A DNA stretch of 64,000 nt, from contig NC_060960.1 in the NCBI RefSeq assembly GCF_910589235.1, forward strand, positions 3,497,839 through 3,561,838, given 5' to 3'. The first letter of the stretch is position 1; every line of letters starts with the position of its first letter. The position numbers and the translations under genes were made by a program. Source of the DNA: Vespa crabro. Lineage: Eukaryota > Arthropoda > Insecta > Hymenoptera > Vespidae. Shown piece after piece: positions 25,481-38,238 of the stretch. Under the pieces are notes generated by a model. That model saw only the letters and a program-made list of their open reading frames with translations. It had not been told where the DNA came from and made no database searches.

Positions 25481-26629
25481 AACATTTATATTGAAATGAC
25501 TAATTTAATCGATTCATTCATGATTAAAAATAAATAATAGATATATTTACCTATTTTCTTATTAAATAAATAATTTATTAGATTTATTTTTTTTCTGTAT
25601 AAAATATTTATAAACATAATTTATTCGATTCATCTGATAGTTATTTGTTTGAGGATTACAATTCATCTTTTTTATTTTCATATCTGATGATATATTACAA
25701 ATTGATACGTTCGTTAAACGATGGACAAAAAAAGGGCTACGAAAAAATTCACGAGCACGAGAAGAAAGAGGAGGGTCATCACGACAAAGAGGATCATGAG
25801 CGTAGTTATGACGAAAAGGATGGTCATGATAAAAAGAAGCATGAAGAGGGTGGTCATTATAGTGAACATCACCATGGTGTAAAAGGAGAAAAGAATGCGA
25901 AATTTGAGGAGGAAGGGAAGCAGCAGAAGGGTCATAGTACCAAAGGGGAACATAGTATTTTCAAGAAAGTACGTATTAAGTATTCTTTAAGTTCCTTTCT
26001 CTTTCTATTTTTTTTTTTTTTTGTAAATAATTTCATTAGCCTTAATTTGAAGCTAGTAATTCTGACTTCTCAAATAAAATTATTTCTCGATCAATTCAAA
26101 AGATTTCGATAAATCTGAGATTATTTTATTTCCCTGAAATTAATCTTTAAAAATAGTTCAATAATCTATTTTTTTTAACTTTTTTTTTAACGAACTTTCA
26201 AAGATCTAAAAAAATGGTTAATTTGCTTCGATAGGACGAATACGAGAAAAAGCACGATTTTTACGATGAATTTCACGAAGATGGTGATCAAGAGAATCAT
26301 GGTGCCTATCATAAGGAAAACGAGGCTAATAAAGGAAGTCACGAAAAGAAAGGCCATTATGATTCAGATTACAATGAGGTTGCTACATCGAATTATTATC
26401 GCTTTCTTTTTCTCGTGACGAGTTATAAGTTGATTTTTCATGTTAAAATTTTATTTTCTAGCACAAACATGATAAAGAATCGAAGCATGAGAAGGGACAT
26501 CATAGTCATGATCAAAAAGGCAAGAAGTCCGCCGAAGGACACGATGATCATCATCGTCATGATGAGAAATATGGTAAAAAAGAAGGACACTCATCTGGAA
26601 AGAAATGGTCGAAAAAGAGCAAACGTTGA
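23699..26629 (+). CDS. Secreted His/Lys/Glu-rich protein, copy 1 (DUF4779-like)
   Basis: Preferred model: 23699-23850, 24557-24630, 25245-25357, 25735-25968, 26235-26378, 26462-26629, giving 294 residues with consistent phase. Exon 1 encodes a signal peptide (MVSLIFLCVFLNVIDTSLT). Exon 2 contains a second hydrophobic, signal-like stretch starting at the ATG at 24561, so 24561 could be an alternative start giving 242 residues. The four 3' exons encode 219 residues with about 15% His, arranged in GHHDKE, HEHEKK and HHRHDEK clusters, suggesting divalent-metal or pH-sensitive binding. The 78-codon exon 25735-25968 and the next exon (DEYEKKHDFYDEFHEDGD) have clear counterparts in the downstream gene, so the two are tandem duplicates. 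The layout resembles insect secreted proteins that I recall as DUF4779; function is unknown. The acceptor at 25734 has a poor pyrimidine tract. Confidence 0.75.
25374..25481. repeat. CT-rich microsatellite in intron of His-rich gene 1
   Basis: An imperfect (CT)n/(TTTCTC)n tract starts 16 nt after the donor at 25358. It makes apparent Leu/Ser open frames that are not coding. Confidence 0.9.
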
Positions 26630-26675
26630 ATATTGAAAAATTCACTTCACGACGAAAACCAAAGATTATATATGT

Positions 26676-26937
26676 GAATTGATTCATAAATCTAAGTGCC
26701 GTTATAAATAAGTATTATGTTATCATAAAATGGTACTTATTTTTGAATCAATTCAATAAATATTATATTATTTAACAGGATTTTCTAATTTGATTATTTT
26801 GAATAATTATTGGATTGATTCATAAATAAGTAATATTATTATAATAGTTAGAATTTGATTACAATTTCAAAATTTCATTATATTATTATAAGTAATTAGT
26901 TTATTATAATAAAATAACACTTATTTATGAATCAATT
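26676..26937. mobile_element. Two adjacent palindromic MITE-like elements
   Basis: 26676-26754 begins GAATTGATTCATAAAT and ends with the near-inverse ATTTTTGAATCAATTC. 26813-26937 begins GATTGATTCATAAATAAG and ends CTTATTTATGAATCAATT. Both share the same termini, and the arms of each could fold into a hairpin. They lie 47 bp behind the stop of His-rich gene 1, so they may be in its 3' UTR. No coding capacity. Confidence 0.6.
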
Positions 26938-28827
26938 AAATTATTACATTAAAGGATTGACACATACGCACACACACACACACACACACACACAAAATTT
27001 ATTTTGTATACAATCTAACGACATAATTTCGTCTCGTCGCTTAATAATTACAACGTGTTCGATGAGCAAAATTTCATTCTGTAATAACCAAAGGACTACG
27101 ACATTATTATAATGCCGATTTTAAATAGCTATTAAATTCTTAATCGATAATCTCGCATTCGTTAAGATTTGATCATCGTCACTAAAAAACATTTACATAA
27201 ATTAGATCGATAAATTCGAATTATTATAACATTTCTTATTCCTTCTTCTTATTCGTTTTCTTTTTCATCTTTCTCTTTATACAATGACGAAATATTTTTT
27301 GATTTTGAAATCTGACAGAGCAAGAAATCGATTAAGTAAGTCGATATCGCATTAGTAGATCGATCGCACCCCTGTTTAATTCGTGACGTTCTTGCCTGTC
27401 CGCTGTGAAAAGTGAAAATCTTGGCGTGAAATTGGCCACGGTCTGCTACTTACACCATTATGTTGAAAGAAAGTATCTATCACGACCCTATCCTCGATGC
27501 TTTCTCGATTTATATTTGAATAATCTTAAGAAAATGTGGGCGACTGTAATGATATGAAGTAAATTAAAGCTTATACATTTAAAGTGTCTGTAGTGATTAA
27601 AGAACACATTAATATGTTATTTTCTATAAAATCGATATCAATTTAATCTTAATCTAATATATATTTTGTAGGAATGAGTTAAATACGTGCTATTAATATA
27701 TAATATATTTATATCTTATAAGTATATATAATATCATAATATAATATTATTATATATAATTATTATTATATAACATATACTCGCTATATCAAATATTATA
27801 ATCAATATAAACATTTTATAAATAAACGTGTATATAAAAGTTTATTTATAAAATATTTCATATTAATCCTTTACATAAGTATTTAAAAGTGATCATAAAC
27901 AATCGGCTGTACTAATACTATTCTTTCTTTTTATTTTTATAAGACGAAAATTAAACAATGCTCGTTATTATAGTAAATTACATTTAACATTTCTCGTTGT
28001 AAGACAAATATACTAAGCTATTGAAAAAAAGAAAATCTTTGATAATGATGAAAGAGATAGGAAGGAATATATAATACATATATTAACAATCTGCATTAGA
28101 AGAATAGAAAAGTTTATGGAAAGAATAATAGGATAATTTTTTCTCAAGGAGAAGAAATGAGATCTTTTGAGATAACATATCGAATGAATCCAACCGAAAA
28201 ATCGATTGTTTATTCAGGATATTACTCGGATTACTCGAATTGAATCCATTTTCTTTCTTTTTCAGTTTACATTTTTGCAAGCGTTATTAAAGCGAAACTA
28301 CAGCAACATTCGTTCTTTAAATCTATTATTTAATCATTAAGCTGTTTTTTATATTATTATTTAAAATATGTTACACTTGAAAGTATATTGAATATTAAAG
28401 AAGAAAATAATATTTATATAACGAGAAATAACAATTTAATGATCTATATAAATTATTTTAAATTATCTTTTTTCGATCTTATTAAAAAAAGCATAAAAAA
28501 ATATATATCAAAAGAGATAAATAAAATTATTCGACTTTGAACGAAATAATCAAAACAAATTTAAAATTCAAAAAATCTAATCAATTAATAAAAACAATTG
28601 TATCCTTATATTTCGCATTTCCGTAAATGATTGTAAATATCTTTAGATTGATCGAAATAAATCTTGTGTAACGACAAGAGAAAGGAGGAAGCCAAATTGA
28701 TCGATGAATTTGATCAAGCGCAAGATCCTCCGATCGCCGCCACGATCCGCGAAGCCGTGATGCGATAAATCGCTGTGAAATTGTCGAATCATTCGTGAAC
28801 GGTTTTCTAACAGACGAAATCAACTGA
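26938..28827. other. Intergenic region between the tandem His-rich genes
   Basis: No coding exon seen. 27360-27470 is less A+T-rich than its surroundings and could be regulatory; the remainder is A+T-rich with many TAATAT runs. Confidence 0.65.
26964..26993. repeat. (CA)n microsatellite
   Basis: About 14 CA units just after the second palindromic element. Confidence 0.9.
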
Positions 28828-28864
28828 TATAATCGGCCGGCTACTTCAGGTTCACAGTTCAGTC
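28828..28864 (+). promoter_or_regulatory. Putative core promoter of second His-rich gene
   Basis: TATAAT at 28828-28833 and TTCAGTC (arthropod initiator consensus TCAKTY) with its A at 28861, 33 nt apart. The ATG is at 28891, so the 5' UTR would be about 30 nt. The surrounding 28700-28890 is clearly less A+T-rich than its flanks. Confidence 0.5.
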
Positions 28865-28890
28865 TTCGTTGTGGATTCGGAGGTGGAATC

Positions 28891-31800
28891 ATGGGAACTT
28901 ATAGAAGGTCGATGGCCATTTGGCTGTCGCTATTTCTTTATCTGGTAATATGATTATTGATTATTTTCCGTGACTAATAACAAATCGCCCTTAGTTATTG
29001 ATTAAATGCGTGATTTACTATAAAAAAACGAAACAATGTTATTCCTACACAACAAATCAATTTTAATGTACACAGTGGCTAGTTAAATACTGTCATATAA
29101 AATTATAAATCAATTATAAAAAAGAGATTTGTCATTTTGTTTTTCTTTTTTTTTTTTATTATTGAATGTAAACGATATTTAATGGTAAATATATAAAATA
29201 AGTGAGTATTGCGATAGAAAAGAAATGTATAGGATTAATTTGGATTTCAGTGTTACAAACATTTTTAAATATCAAATATAATTGATGTAATTTGTTTTAT
29301 TCATGTATATAATAATAATTTAATAATACATTATTATACAAAATTTTCGTGTTTTTATAAAAGTAAATTTATTGTAAAATATTTGGCATCTTATGTGTGG
29401 ATTTTAATAACTCTTCTTATATATAATACCTTTTTCTAAAATTCTTCAATTTGATCAAAAGTAAATAGAAATGTAAATTCTTTAAATTAGAAAAAAAGAA
29501 ACAGAACGTTTCTGAAAATATTTTTTTTCACTGTAGAGATCTGCGATCTATCAAAAATGTCATTTAACTTTCGAAAAAAATTTCTCGCTACTGGCAAGGT
29601 AGTATATTCAAATCATTCGTCAAACAATCTTTGAGTATTCCCACGACAACGTAGTGATCGCAGTCCCGTTGGAGAAAATTATTTACTTGTTTCTTGTTTA
29701 CACGGTATACATTTATCCAGATAGGAAAGCAATCGAAAATTTTTATAGCTGGGGCAATCAAGGACATCAAATGCAGGAGTGCAGAGAAATTCAAAAAACG
29801 GAGTAGAAAATATTTTACTGGAAGAGATTGTTCTTTCAAGGAGAAACAACACGACGAAACTTCTCGGTGCAGCTGCTATTGAAAACCCTATTAAAGCAAA
29901 TGAACGAATCCTCTCTTTGATCAATGGTAAAAGCGACCTTGTTTTCCCGAATTATAATCCAGTTCAAGATCAAAGTATAGCACAATCTCAAGCCGTGATC
30001 GTTAGCTTGAATGATACAAAGGATTTGGAAAATCTCGATCATGTTTTGGCTTTCTCTGGATACGAATCTCAAAAAGTAAATCTTAAAAAGGACAAACGTA
30101 AAGTTTTGGACAACTTCAATAATGATCAAGGTGTCATACCTACTTTATTTAATATTACATTTAAATATAATCAATATTAATAATTTTATTTATTCGGATT
30201 AACCATTAAAGAGATTTTAACAGAAAATAATTCATTTTACTTGAATAATGTAAATATTCTTTTTGATTTTATAGCCACATCAAGTAGACAAATTAAAACT
30301 ACGGACTCAACTACGGTCTTACCTTACGTGAAAACGCACTACGATGTTCCTCGAAGGTTTCAATTGAATAGAAGAAATTCTAACGAAGGACATCCTCCTG
30401 CAACGGTTTCCTATCAGAAAGTACCACAACCTATTACCCAAATAGATCCTAATATTATTGTTGTTAATATGGAAACATCGACTAAAAAGTTCGCTATTAA
30501 GAATCGCACGTTACCTAAAGTGTACAAACCTGAAGAAGAATTGACCTTGAGTAGTATCGAAGTAACAAAACCGACGTACCGTGTCCCAATGCGTAAAATA
30601 AAGAACGATGAAACGAAGATTAAAAAAAGTATCGAAGAAAACATGAGTGACCGTCCGAAATTACAAAAGATCAAAAAGAAAGTGAAAATGTTGAACGTAG
30701 CAACGTTACCGCTGGTCACAACGCCTTTGAGTGTTTATAATTATACAGTATTAAACAAAATGATCAACAATCATAAATCATTGTCAGAAAGTCCAATAGT
30801 GCAACCTGTTGCTTTTCGAAAAAGTAATAACATTGTTTACCAAAACGATTCATTTGTGAGCGATAATCAACCTGATTTAAAACGACAAGAATCAGCCTCT
30901 AAGTCGGATAGTGAATTCGGCTTATCGAAAAAGTATAAAGTTATACCAGAGGCTTTTTCCTATTCGACAAAACATTCTGGAAATGCTAAGAAAGTTCAAA
31001 CCGCGACAATCAATTCTGTAACTCCGAAAAACATTATTGGAACGAAAGAAAGTCTCATAGTAACTGATTCGAAAGTAAATCCTATGTCGAATTACGAAGA
31101 TAAAATAAGTCTTCTCGATACTAACCAGGAAACTAGATATAAATACAGGAAGGAAAGTCCAACTGAGAAACAAAGAGAAAATCATGAGAAATTTGAATCA
31201 AATATCGATGACACGTCATCTTCGAGATCTAACTTAATGAGCGAGGAATCAATTGACGATGATAAAAATATCGAAAAATCTAACGAACGTCCTCAACGTA
31301 GAAATGATTCGTACGAAGTATCGGAATTGGCATCGTTTGAAGATGACTATGACTCTGACAATACAGATTCTGATCATCCTCAATCGTACAAATTTCCTAA
31401 AACATCCATAGAGGATGATGATTACTACAATGACTACAACAAAAAAGATGATTCACAAGATCTAGAATATTATAAAGATGATCAAGATTATGAAACGAGC
31501 AATTTAAAAAAAGTTGATCGTGATAGTAATAATGAAGAAACTGAGCATAAAGAAGATCAGGATCATGTTAGTGAGAAATACCAAGTGAAAAATAATGATC
31601 AAGACGATAATCAAGATGAAGGCGGTGCTCATAATTATAAATATATGGAAAAAAGTGAAAGTAGTGGCAGTGGTAATGGTGGTGGAAGTGATAGTGGTGG
31701 AGGTGGTAAAGGTGGTGGTGGTGGAGGTGATGGTGGAGGAAAAAAAGAATTTACAAAAGGTGGTGAAGTTGAACAAAAGGAAGATTATTATAAGAAGCAA

Positions 31801-32513
31801 GGAAATAAGAAAGAAAAGGTGAGAAAATCATTCAAATCTAAAAAATCGATTTATTACTATCGGGATATTTTCATAGGCCTACAAGATTTGGCACGAATAT
31901 GACAAAGCCAAGAAAGGTCATCACGACAAGGAACAGCATAATAAAGAGTACGAAGAGAAGGATGTAGAAAAAAAAGAACACGGAGAAGATGCAGGATACT
32001 ATCAAGATCATTATCAAGACGAGAAGGGTAAAAAGGAATCAGAATTTAATGAAAAAGGTGAACACAAGAAGGGTCACAATACCAAAGGTGAACATTCGGT
32101 GCACAAAAAGGTAAGAAAGAATAATATTTTTAAACGATAGGGAATCTGGAATTTTTCACTTACCCATATATGTATTTCTTTAGGACGAGTACGAAAAGAA
32201 AACCGAATTCTTTGACGAATTTCACGAAGATGGCGACAGTGAGAAAGATGGAGGATATTATAGCAAGCATGAAGCTGAAAAAGGTGGTAAAAAGAAATCC
32301 GGCCATTACGACGGAGCTTTCAAGGAAAATAAGTATGGAAACTCCAAAAAATACGAAAAGAGTGAATATCATGATGAAGAGAAGGACAAGAGCAGTAAGG
32401 AAGGCCAGGAAAATCACTATGATCACGAAAAGAAGTATAAGAAAAAAGATGCTCATGAAAGTGGAAAAAAGTGGATGATGGACAGTGGCAATGGTGGTGA
32501 TGGAAAAGATGGA

Positions 32514-32564
<51 letters not shown>

Positions 32565-32615
32565 AGTGGCAGTGGTAATAAAAAAGGTGGCGGTGATGAT
32601 AAACATGGCCTCTAA
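28891..32615 (+). CDS. Secreted disordered His/Gly-rich protein, copy 2 (DUF4779-like)
   Basis: Exons 28891-28944, 29749-30130, 30275-31818, 31877-32110, 32184-32615; phases agree; 881 residues. Exon 1 encodes a signal peptide (MAIWLSLFLYL). Exon 2 and the 514-codon exon 3 have low complexity and are rich in Ser, Asn, Lys, Asp and Thr; acidic runs (SFEDDYDSDNTDSDH) lead into a Ser/Gly-rich run, so the region is probably disordered. Exon 4 is exactly 78 codons, like its counterpart in the upstream gene, with about 37 of 78 identical residues without gaps (GHHDKE, KGHNTKGEHSVHKK). Exon 5 opens DEYEKKTEFFDEFHEDGD and fuses what are two exons in copy 1, then ends in a poly-Gly tract encoded by (GGC)n at 32513-32564. 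Likely extracellular matrix, cuticle or metal-binding role, but that is inference. The donor at 30131 (GTGTCA) is weak. Confidence 0.85.
32513..32564 (+). repeat. Coding (GGC)n repeat, poly-Gly
   Basis: Uninterrupted GGC units in frame in the last exon of His-rich gene 2. It is the most GC-rich stretch seen in a very A+T-rich window, and length variation between individuals is likely. The open frame on the opposite strand (poly-Ala) is its shadow. Confidence 0.9.
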
Positions 32616-33156
32616 TTATATGAAGATCATAGGCAGATAGTTAATGCAAAGTGATCGATAGGATAAATCGTGATTATCGTAATCGTGTCGATGAACTTGA
32701 AATATTTTCATAAGCGATCTATGTTATTTCTTCTATCTCGAATGATGGATTATTGTTATATTTCTATTTAAATTATACAGGACACGTGCTAGTAATTATG
32801 AAATTGGTCGAAAGTAAAAAATATTAAAACAGAAAAAAGTTAAATTTATCAACCACTCTATGTTACGATCTATCACATTACAATATCTATAATATGGAAT
32901 TATTAAACTAAGTATATTACTCAGGCCACTTTCATAATCACTATTTATCATATGTTATAATCGCCGATAACATTTATCTTAATACTGCATTTTCAGTACC
33001 AATGGTGACGTAAGTTTAATCGAGAAGCCTGAATTTTTTCTATTGTTTTAGAAAATCATCATCTGTCGACAAATAAAATGTTCACGACGTCCATTGTGAT
33101 TCGTTAACCTAAAACTTTATTCTCTTTGGACGTATTTGTTCCATGGGTTGCCATCA

Positions 33157-33190
<34 letters not shown>

Positions 33191-34969
33191 CTAACGATTC
33201 TACGAATATGCATGGAAATGGGCATAATGCTCTCCTTAGAACGCTTCTATAGTTTAAGAGAAAGTTACTTCGACGTTTTAACGAGGCAAACGCGAAAATG
33301 AATATAGTTACATACTCACGTACACATATGATCTTAAGATCTTTTATTAATTATTAATAAATTAATAAAGCTATTGTTGTTGATCGTTAAATTTACCCAT
33401 ACGTTTTAATTATGAACTCAATTATCTTTGTCCTTGGAGATAATCATCAAATCCAAATATATCAAGACGATATAATCCTTAAATCTCCCTAATCCTTATT
33501 CAAGATCTTAACGAAGAAATTCTCGAGCAATCCTACAATGATTGGAGTTCTATGTAATTACACGTAGCTATTTAACTGTTAAAGGTGAAAACATATCTAT
33601 ACACAAAGAAGGATTCTATCACAGTTTCGAGCCCGCTATTATATTCTCTACCAAAGAGAAATATCGTATCTCGATATCGTCTCGCGCTAATATATAACAT
33701 AAACGTACCTATGCATATATTTATGGAATTACGTGTTGAATTTAACACATGTTATATAGATGAATATAGAATACATAAACGAAATATTGGTATTATCGAA
33801 TAACAATAACAATGGATACACAGATAGATACGTTATGAATGCATTATAAATTGTATCGATCATGAAAATATAGATTGTAAAATGTATACTTCTCAAGACG
33901 TTCAACGTAGCAGATATCTATGAATATTACGTATATATAGAAATATTCTTTCTCAATAAATTCATATTATTATATATATATATATACACATCGTATATCT
34001 CCATACATCAAACACATATATATATATATATTACAGCTTGTTTATCGTATTCTTTGAAGCTTTTTTCTATAAATCCATTTGTTTCTTTCAAAACAGTCCT
34101 CTTGATTTCTTTTTTTCATTCTGTTCGCTTACTAGATTTATTCTGAATCATAATAATGCTGACGCATTTATATTTCGAAATATCATATGGGACAAAGTCA
34201 CGGTCAATATACATATATAAAAAAAGTGTTTTATTCATCGATAATAAATGTTATTTTAACATGGAGACGAAAATTAAGTCGGAATGAAAAAAGAAAAAGG
34301 TAAAGAAAAAGAAAAGAAAGAAAAAACGGGGAAGAAAAAGAAAAATAGAGAACGAGATAAAATAGAGAAAGAGAAAACAAAGAGAACGTTTTGATCGATC
34401 GTTCTTCGCAGCAATAACCGGACACCACTTTTCAAAGTGATAAAATCAATACGTCAGACGCGACGAATGTTCCTGTCAGAGGATTTACGATCACGGAAGC
34501 TTTATTACTTAGTCAACGTATCAATAATTAAAGGAAAAAAAAAGAAAAGAATAGATAAGGTTCTTGTCATTTTCCATTGATTTACGTTGATATTGAAAAG
34601 GTTTTTAATAAGTGAATGTAAGAGAAAGACAGGTAGATAGATAGATATAATAGATAGAGAAAAACAGAGAGATAGATGGATACCAAGAAGCTCTATATTA
34701 ACATCCGCTTTAGGATTGTCGCAACGATAAGTATTAAACACTATGCTTATATCTTCGTGAGAATGAACGGATCGTGTCGATTGCCGATGGACGTCAAAAT
34801 CGTCACGTATTTAATACAACAAATGATAGATCAACACGAGGATACGTTTATTATAGGTTTCTAAAGAATGGATTACAATTTCCGAAAATTCCATGGATGA
34901 CTTTAAAAATCAATTGCTTTTTTATTGAAATTTTTTAAATTGAAGATTTCCTTAATTAACTTTTTAGAA

Positions 34970-35026
34970 TTTTTTTCAGATTGTAAAAAACTTCGTCGAT
35001 TTGTAATATTACAATCTGAAAAAAAA
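34970..35026. repeat. Perfect inverted repeat (hairpin)
   Basis: TTTTTTTCAGATTGTAA is followed 22 nt later by its exact reverse complement TTACAATCTGAAAAAAA. The stem is A+T-rich; it could be a hairpin transcript or the centre of a decayed palindromic element. Confidence 0.6.
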
Positions 35027-35254
35027 TATTAACCTTGAAAAATATCTCGAAGTAAAGTAAGTGATCTTTAAAATCAATTAACAACTTTTGTTCTACTTTG
35101 TATTTTATAAATGTACAGAATATTGGCAGATTGATAGTTCATAAATTAAAAAGGATTAAAATTGTTAAGAATTGATTCGTCCATATAAACCAAAAATCTC
35201 AACATTGTTTATTGTAAAAATTCTTAATTTTCTTAATATATTGTATGTATATTG

Positions 35255-35258
<4 letters not shown>

Positions 35259-35312
<54 letters not shown>
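35259..35312. repeat. (TA)n microsatellite
   Basis: Uninterrupted TA run in the gene-poor region after His-rich gene 2. Confidence 0.95.
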
Positions 35313-35318
<6 letters not shown>

Positions 35319-35523
35319 GCATTTATTTTTTTATTTCATTAGAATAATATAAATTTATTGGAATAAATTTAAATGTAAAATTTAAAATTTATTAATATCT
35401 CTTAAATGAAATTATAAAAATCGAACTTTATCTAAATTAATGTTTAATAAGTATCACATAACTTCCGAAATCTCGTATTTCTTTTTTTCCCTTTTTTTGT
35501 TATTATTATTAACATCTAACAAG

Positions 35524-35822
35524 TGCAGTTATATCTTCATGAAAGAAAAAAGTTCAAGCTCGATTGCAAACGCAGAGGATTAAAGTGCTGTCTTACGCCT
35601 ACAGGATATAAATTGATAACGAAAAAGAAAAGGAAACAGAAAAGTTCGTCTTATATTCAACACAATACGTCTACTCGAGCAGGATATATGAGCCCACCGT
35701 TTATTTACCAACCCTATCCACTCGAGATTGTTACACTCCCTATTTTCCTTGTGTTGCTTCTAGTAGCAGACTTCCTACATTTCCGTATTATTACAATCGT
35801 ATATTGTATACAACGTTGCTAA
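35524..35822 (+). other. Unassigned open stretch, possible exon
   Basis: A 98-codon open frame follows a T-rich tract and an AG at 35522-35523. It has mixed composition (HERKKFKLDCKRRGLKCCL, then TPTGYKLI) and ends with a hydrophobic segment and a stop. It lacks an upstream ATG, so it could only be a non-first exon. No family recognised; it may be chance. Confidence 0.15.
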
Positions 35823-36353
35823 TAATATCGTATTATAAAAATAGAACGGGGAGATTATTGTCGTTTAAATTAATTACACGATTGATTTTGACGCGATCGA
35901 ATATCCTTGATTTAGCGATTTAATTTACAGGAATGAGAAATAATATGAATTTTTACATATTCTATATATAATACATAATTATATATAATATTTTATAATC
36001 TCTTTTCATTAATTTTGAAATTTACTTATTTTTTTTTTTTATTTATCTTTTTACTAAAAAGTTCTTCTTTTTTTCCTTATGACAAAGACAAACTTACGAA
36101 TATGTAAATAAATGAATATAAAAATGTTCAAACTGGCTGAAAGTGATAAGTAAACTTTAAAGTATGTGATTATGAAGTGTTAAACAGTACATAAACATCG
36201 AAAGAATTTTCAACGTTATAAAATAGTTAGTAAGATGTATACGCATACACAATACTTGTAATACTAATGACTTGTTAATGAATTATTATCTAATCTTTTT
36301 ACTTTATCACGAAATAATTGGCAGAATCATATATATATATATATATATGTTTG

Positions 36354-36403
<50 letters not shown>

Positions 36404-37844
36404 TCTCTTTCTCTTTCTCTTTCTCTCAAGTGATTTAATCAAGTAAAAAATTATACAATATTCAAGTCAAGATGACAAATCTCGAAGCTGTTAATTTTCT
36501 TCGGTAATTTTAATGATCCTTTTCTGCTTCTTCTTCTTCTCTTTTTTACTCTTCCTCCTCCTCCTCCTCTCTCTCTCTCTCTTTTTCTCTTTATTCATTA
36601 ATCTCTCCATTTTCTAGAATTTCATTAACACGAATCGATCCCAAGAACTTGCTTGCAGAAAGGTACGACGTTTTTCTAATAAGATAGAAAAATAAATGAA
36701 TCAAAGAAGGTGCGAGCGATGAATACAAATAACTATAATAAATTGAAGAGTTTTTGATTTATCTTATTCGATGTGGAAGAGGGAATAACCCAAAGGATTT
36801 TCAATTTTGATGGTGAAATAGTAAATAATGTTTTCGATCGAAATTTTCGAAACAAACGAGAATAGTTTCCGGTCAGGTATTTCTTCTTGTAGACATATCA
36901 TTCTCAAGAGATTTGACTTTTTCGATTTCCTTTTATACGAGGAGTTCCTTTTTCGAAGTCTCAATGTCGATTCATTCTGTTTCTCTTTCCCTTCGTTCAC
37001 CTATCGTTACTGTAAAATTCTATTTTCTTTTATTATAATTTTTAGTGGATAGGGACACGTACCAAACGTTTTTCAATAAACGACACAGGGTATAGACGAA
37101 AGGTGAATATACTCCAAGATAATTGGAATTATAAGTTTCTCAAATGTTCTAGCCATTTTCCACTATTCCATTATTCCATTAATGGATTTTTTATGTGTTT
37201 CAAAGATATCAGAAAAAACATATAAAATCGCAAGGGAACGTACTTGTGCGTACGCGCGTGTTTGCGAGCGCGTATTGTAAGAAAAAGAAAATTTTATTTC
37301 AATTCTTTCTTACATTTTACATGTCCGCATTTACAAAAGTATATAATAAAAAGTTAAATGAAAAAAAAAGGACAAAATAATAAAATAAAAGAAAACAGAA
37401 GAAATAACAAAAAAATAAAGTTTAATGATAAACGAAGTAGTAGAATATATGTAACGGCGGTTAATGTTCAATTCGTGTTGTAACATCTAAATTTTCTTTT
37501 TCTCTTTACTTTACTCTCCAGTGCTTTGTTTTTAGAATTTGTTTACTATCCACTTCATGAACATGAGTATACCATCAAGAAATAAAAATGTTTACCTGTT
37601 CCATCTCACGATTCCATCTGACTTTTTGACATTTCTGAAGATCTAATCCGTTTTCAAAAAAAAAGAAAAAAAAAAAAAAAGAAAAAGGAAAAGGAAGAGA
37701 GAGACTTTCATCGAGTAAAAATTCATGTCCGGTGGTGTGCTCAATTAAGATACCGTCTCTAATAATATGAAATTAATGTAACAGACTTCAATCTTAATCT
37801 TATCCCTTTTCCATGCTTTTTCTCCGTCATTCTCCATCCCACAG

Positions 37845-37946
37845 AAAGGCAAAGTTGTGTTTTTAACGGAATTGGATGACCGTTGCTCTTCGAAAAACTT
37901 TCACGAGAAAGTACTGCCTGTTGAAACACCTTCTTTCTTATTCTGA
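37845..37946 (+). other. Unassigned 33-codon open stretch after a strong acceptor
   Basis: The pyrimidine-rich tract ending CTCCATCCCACAG at 37844 is a strong splice acceptor. It is followed in phase 0 by KGKVVFLTELDDRCSSKNFH and 13 more codons to a TGA. Could be a terminal exon of an unrecognised transcript; no family match and no upstream exon found. Confidence 0.15.
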
Positions 37947-38185
37947 AGTGGATATCAGAAAGGTATACTTACGTAGGTAATAATTTACATGCTCGCATTG
38001 AGATTTACGAAAAAGAATAAAGGGAGTATGTAAAAATTGATACAATGCATTTCCACTCTGATTACTTTTTATTTTTCCCTTTGAAATTTATTTATTTTAT
38101 TGTTTAAAAAAAAAAAAATTAATTTCTCTCTTTTTTTTCTTTCTATTTCTCTTTATATCTCTCTCCCCCTTTCTCTCTTTCTCTT

Positions 38186-38238
<53 letters not shown>

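Noticed and set aside
29537..29599. Possible extra exon after the His-rich gene 2 signal peptide
   Set aside because: It has an acceptor and a donor but ends in phase 2, which does not fit the next exon at 29749; direct joining of 28944 to 29749 is in phase.
31504..31800. Minus-strand Thr/Ile-rich open frame
   Set aside because: Antisense of the Gly/Asp-rich exon 30275-31818; low complexity only.
32160..32606. Minus-strand open frame with a poly-Ala run
   Set aside because: Antisense shadow of the (GGC)n and Lys/Glu codons of His-rich gene 2.
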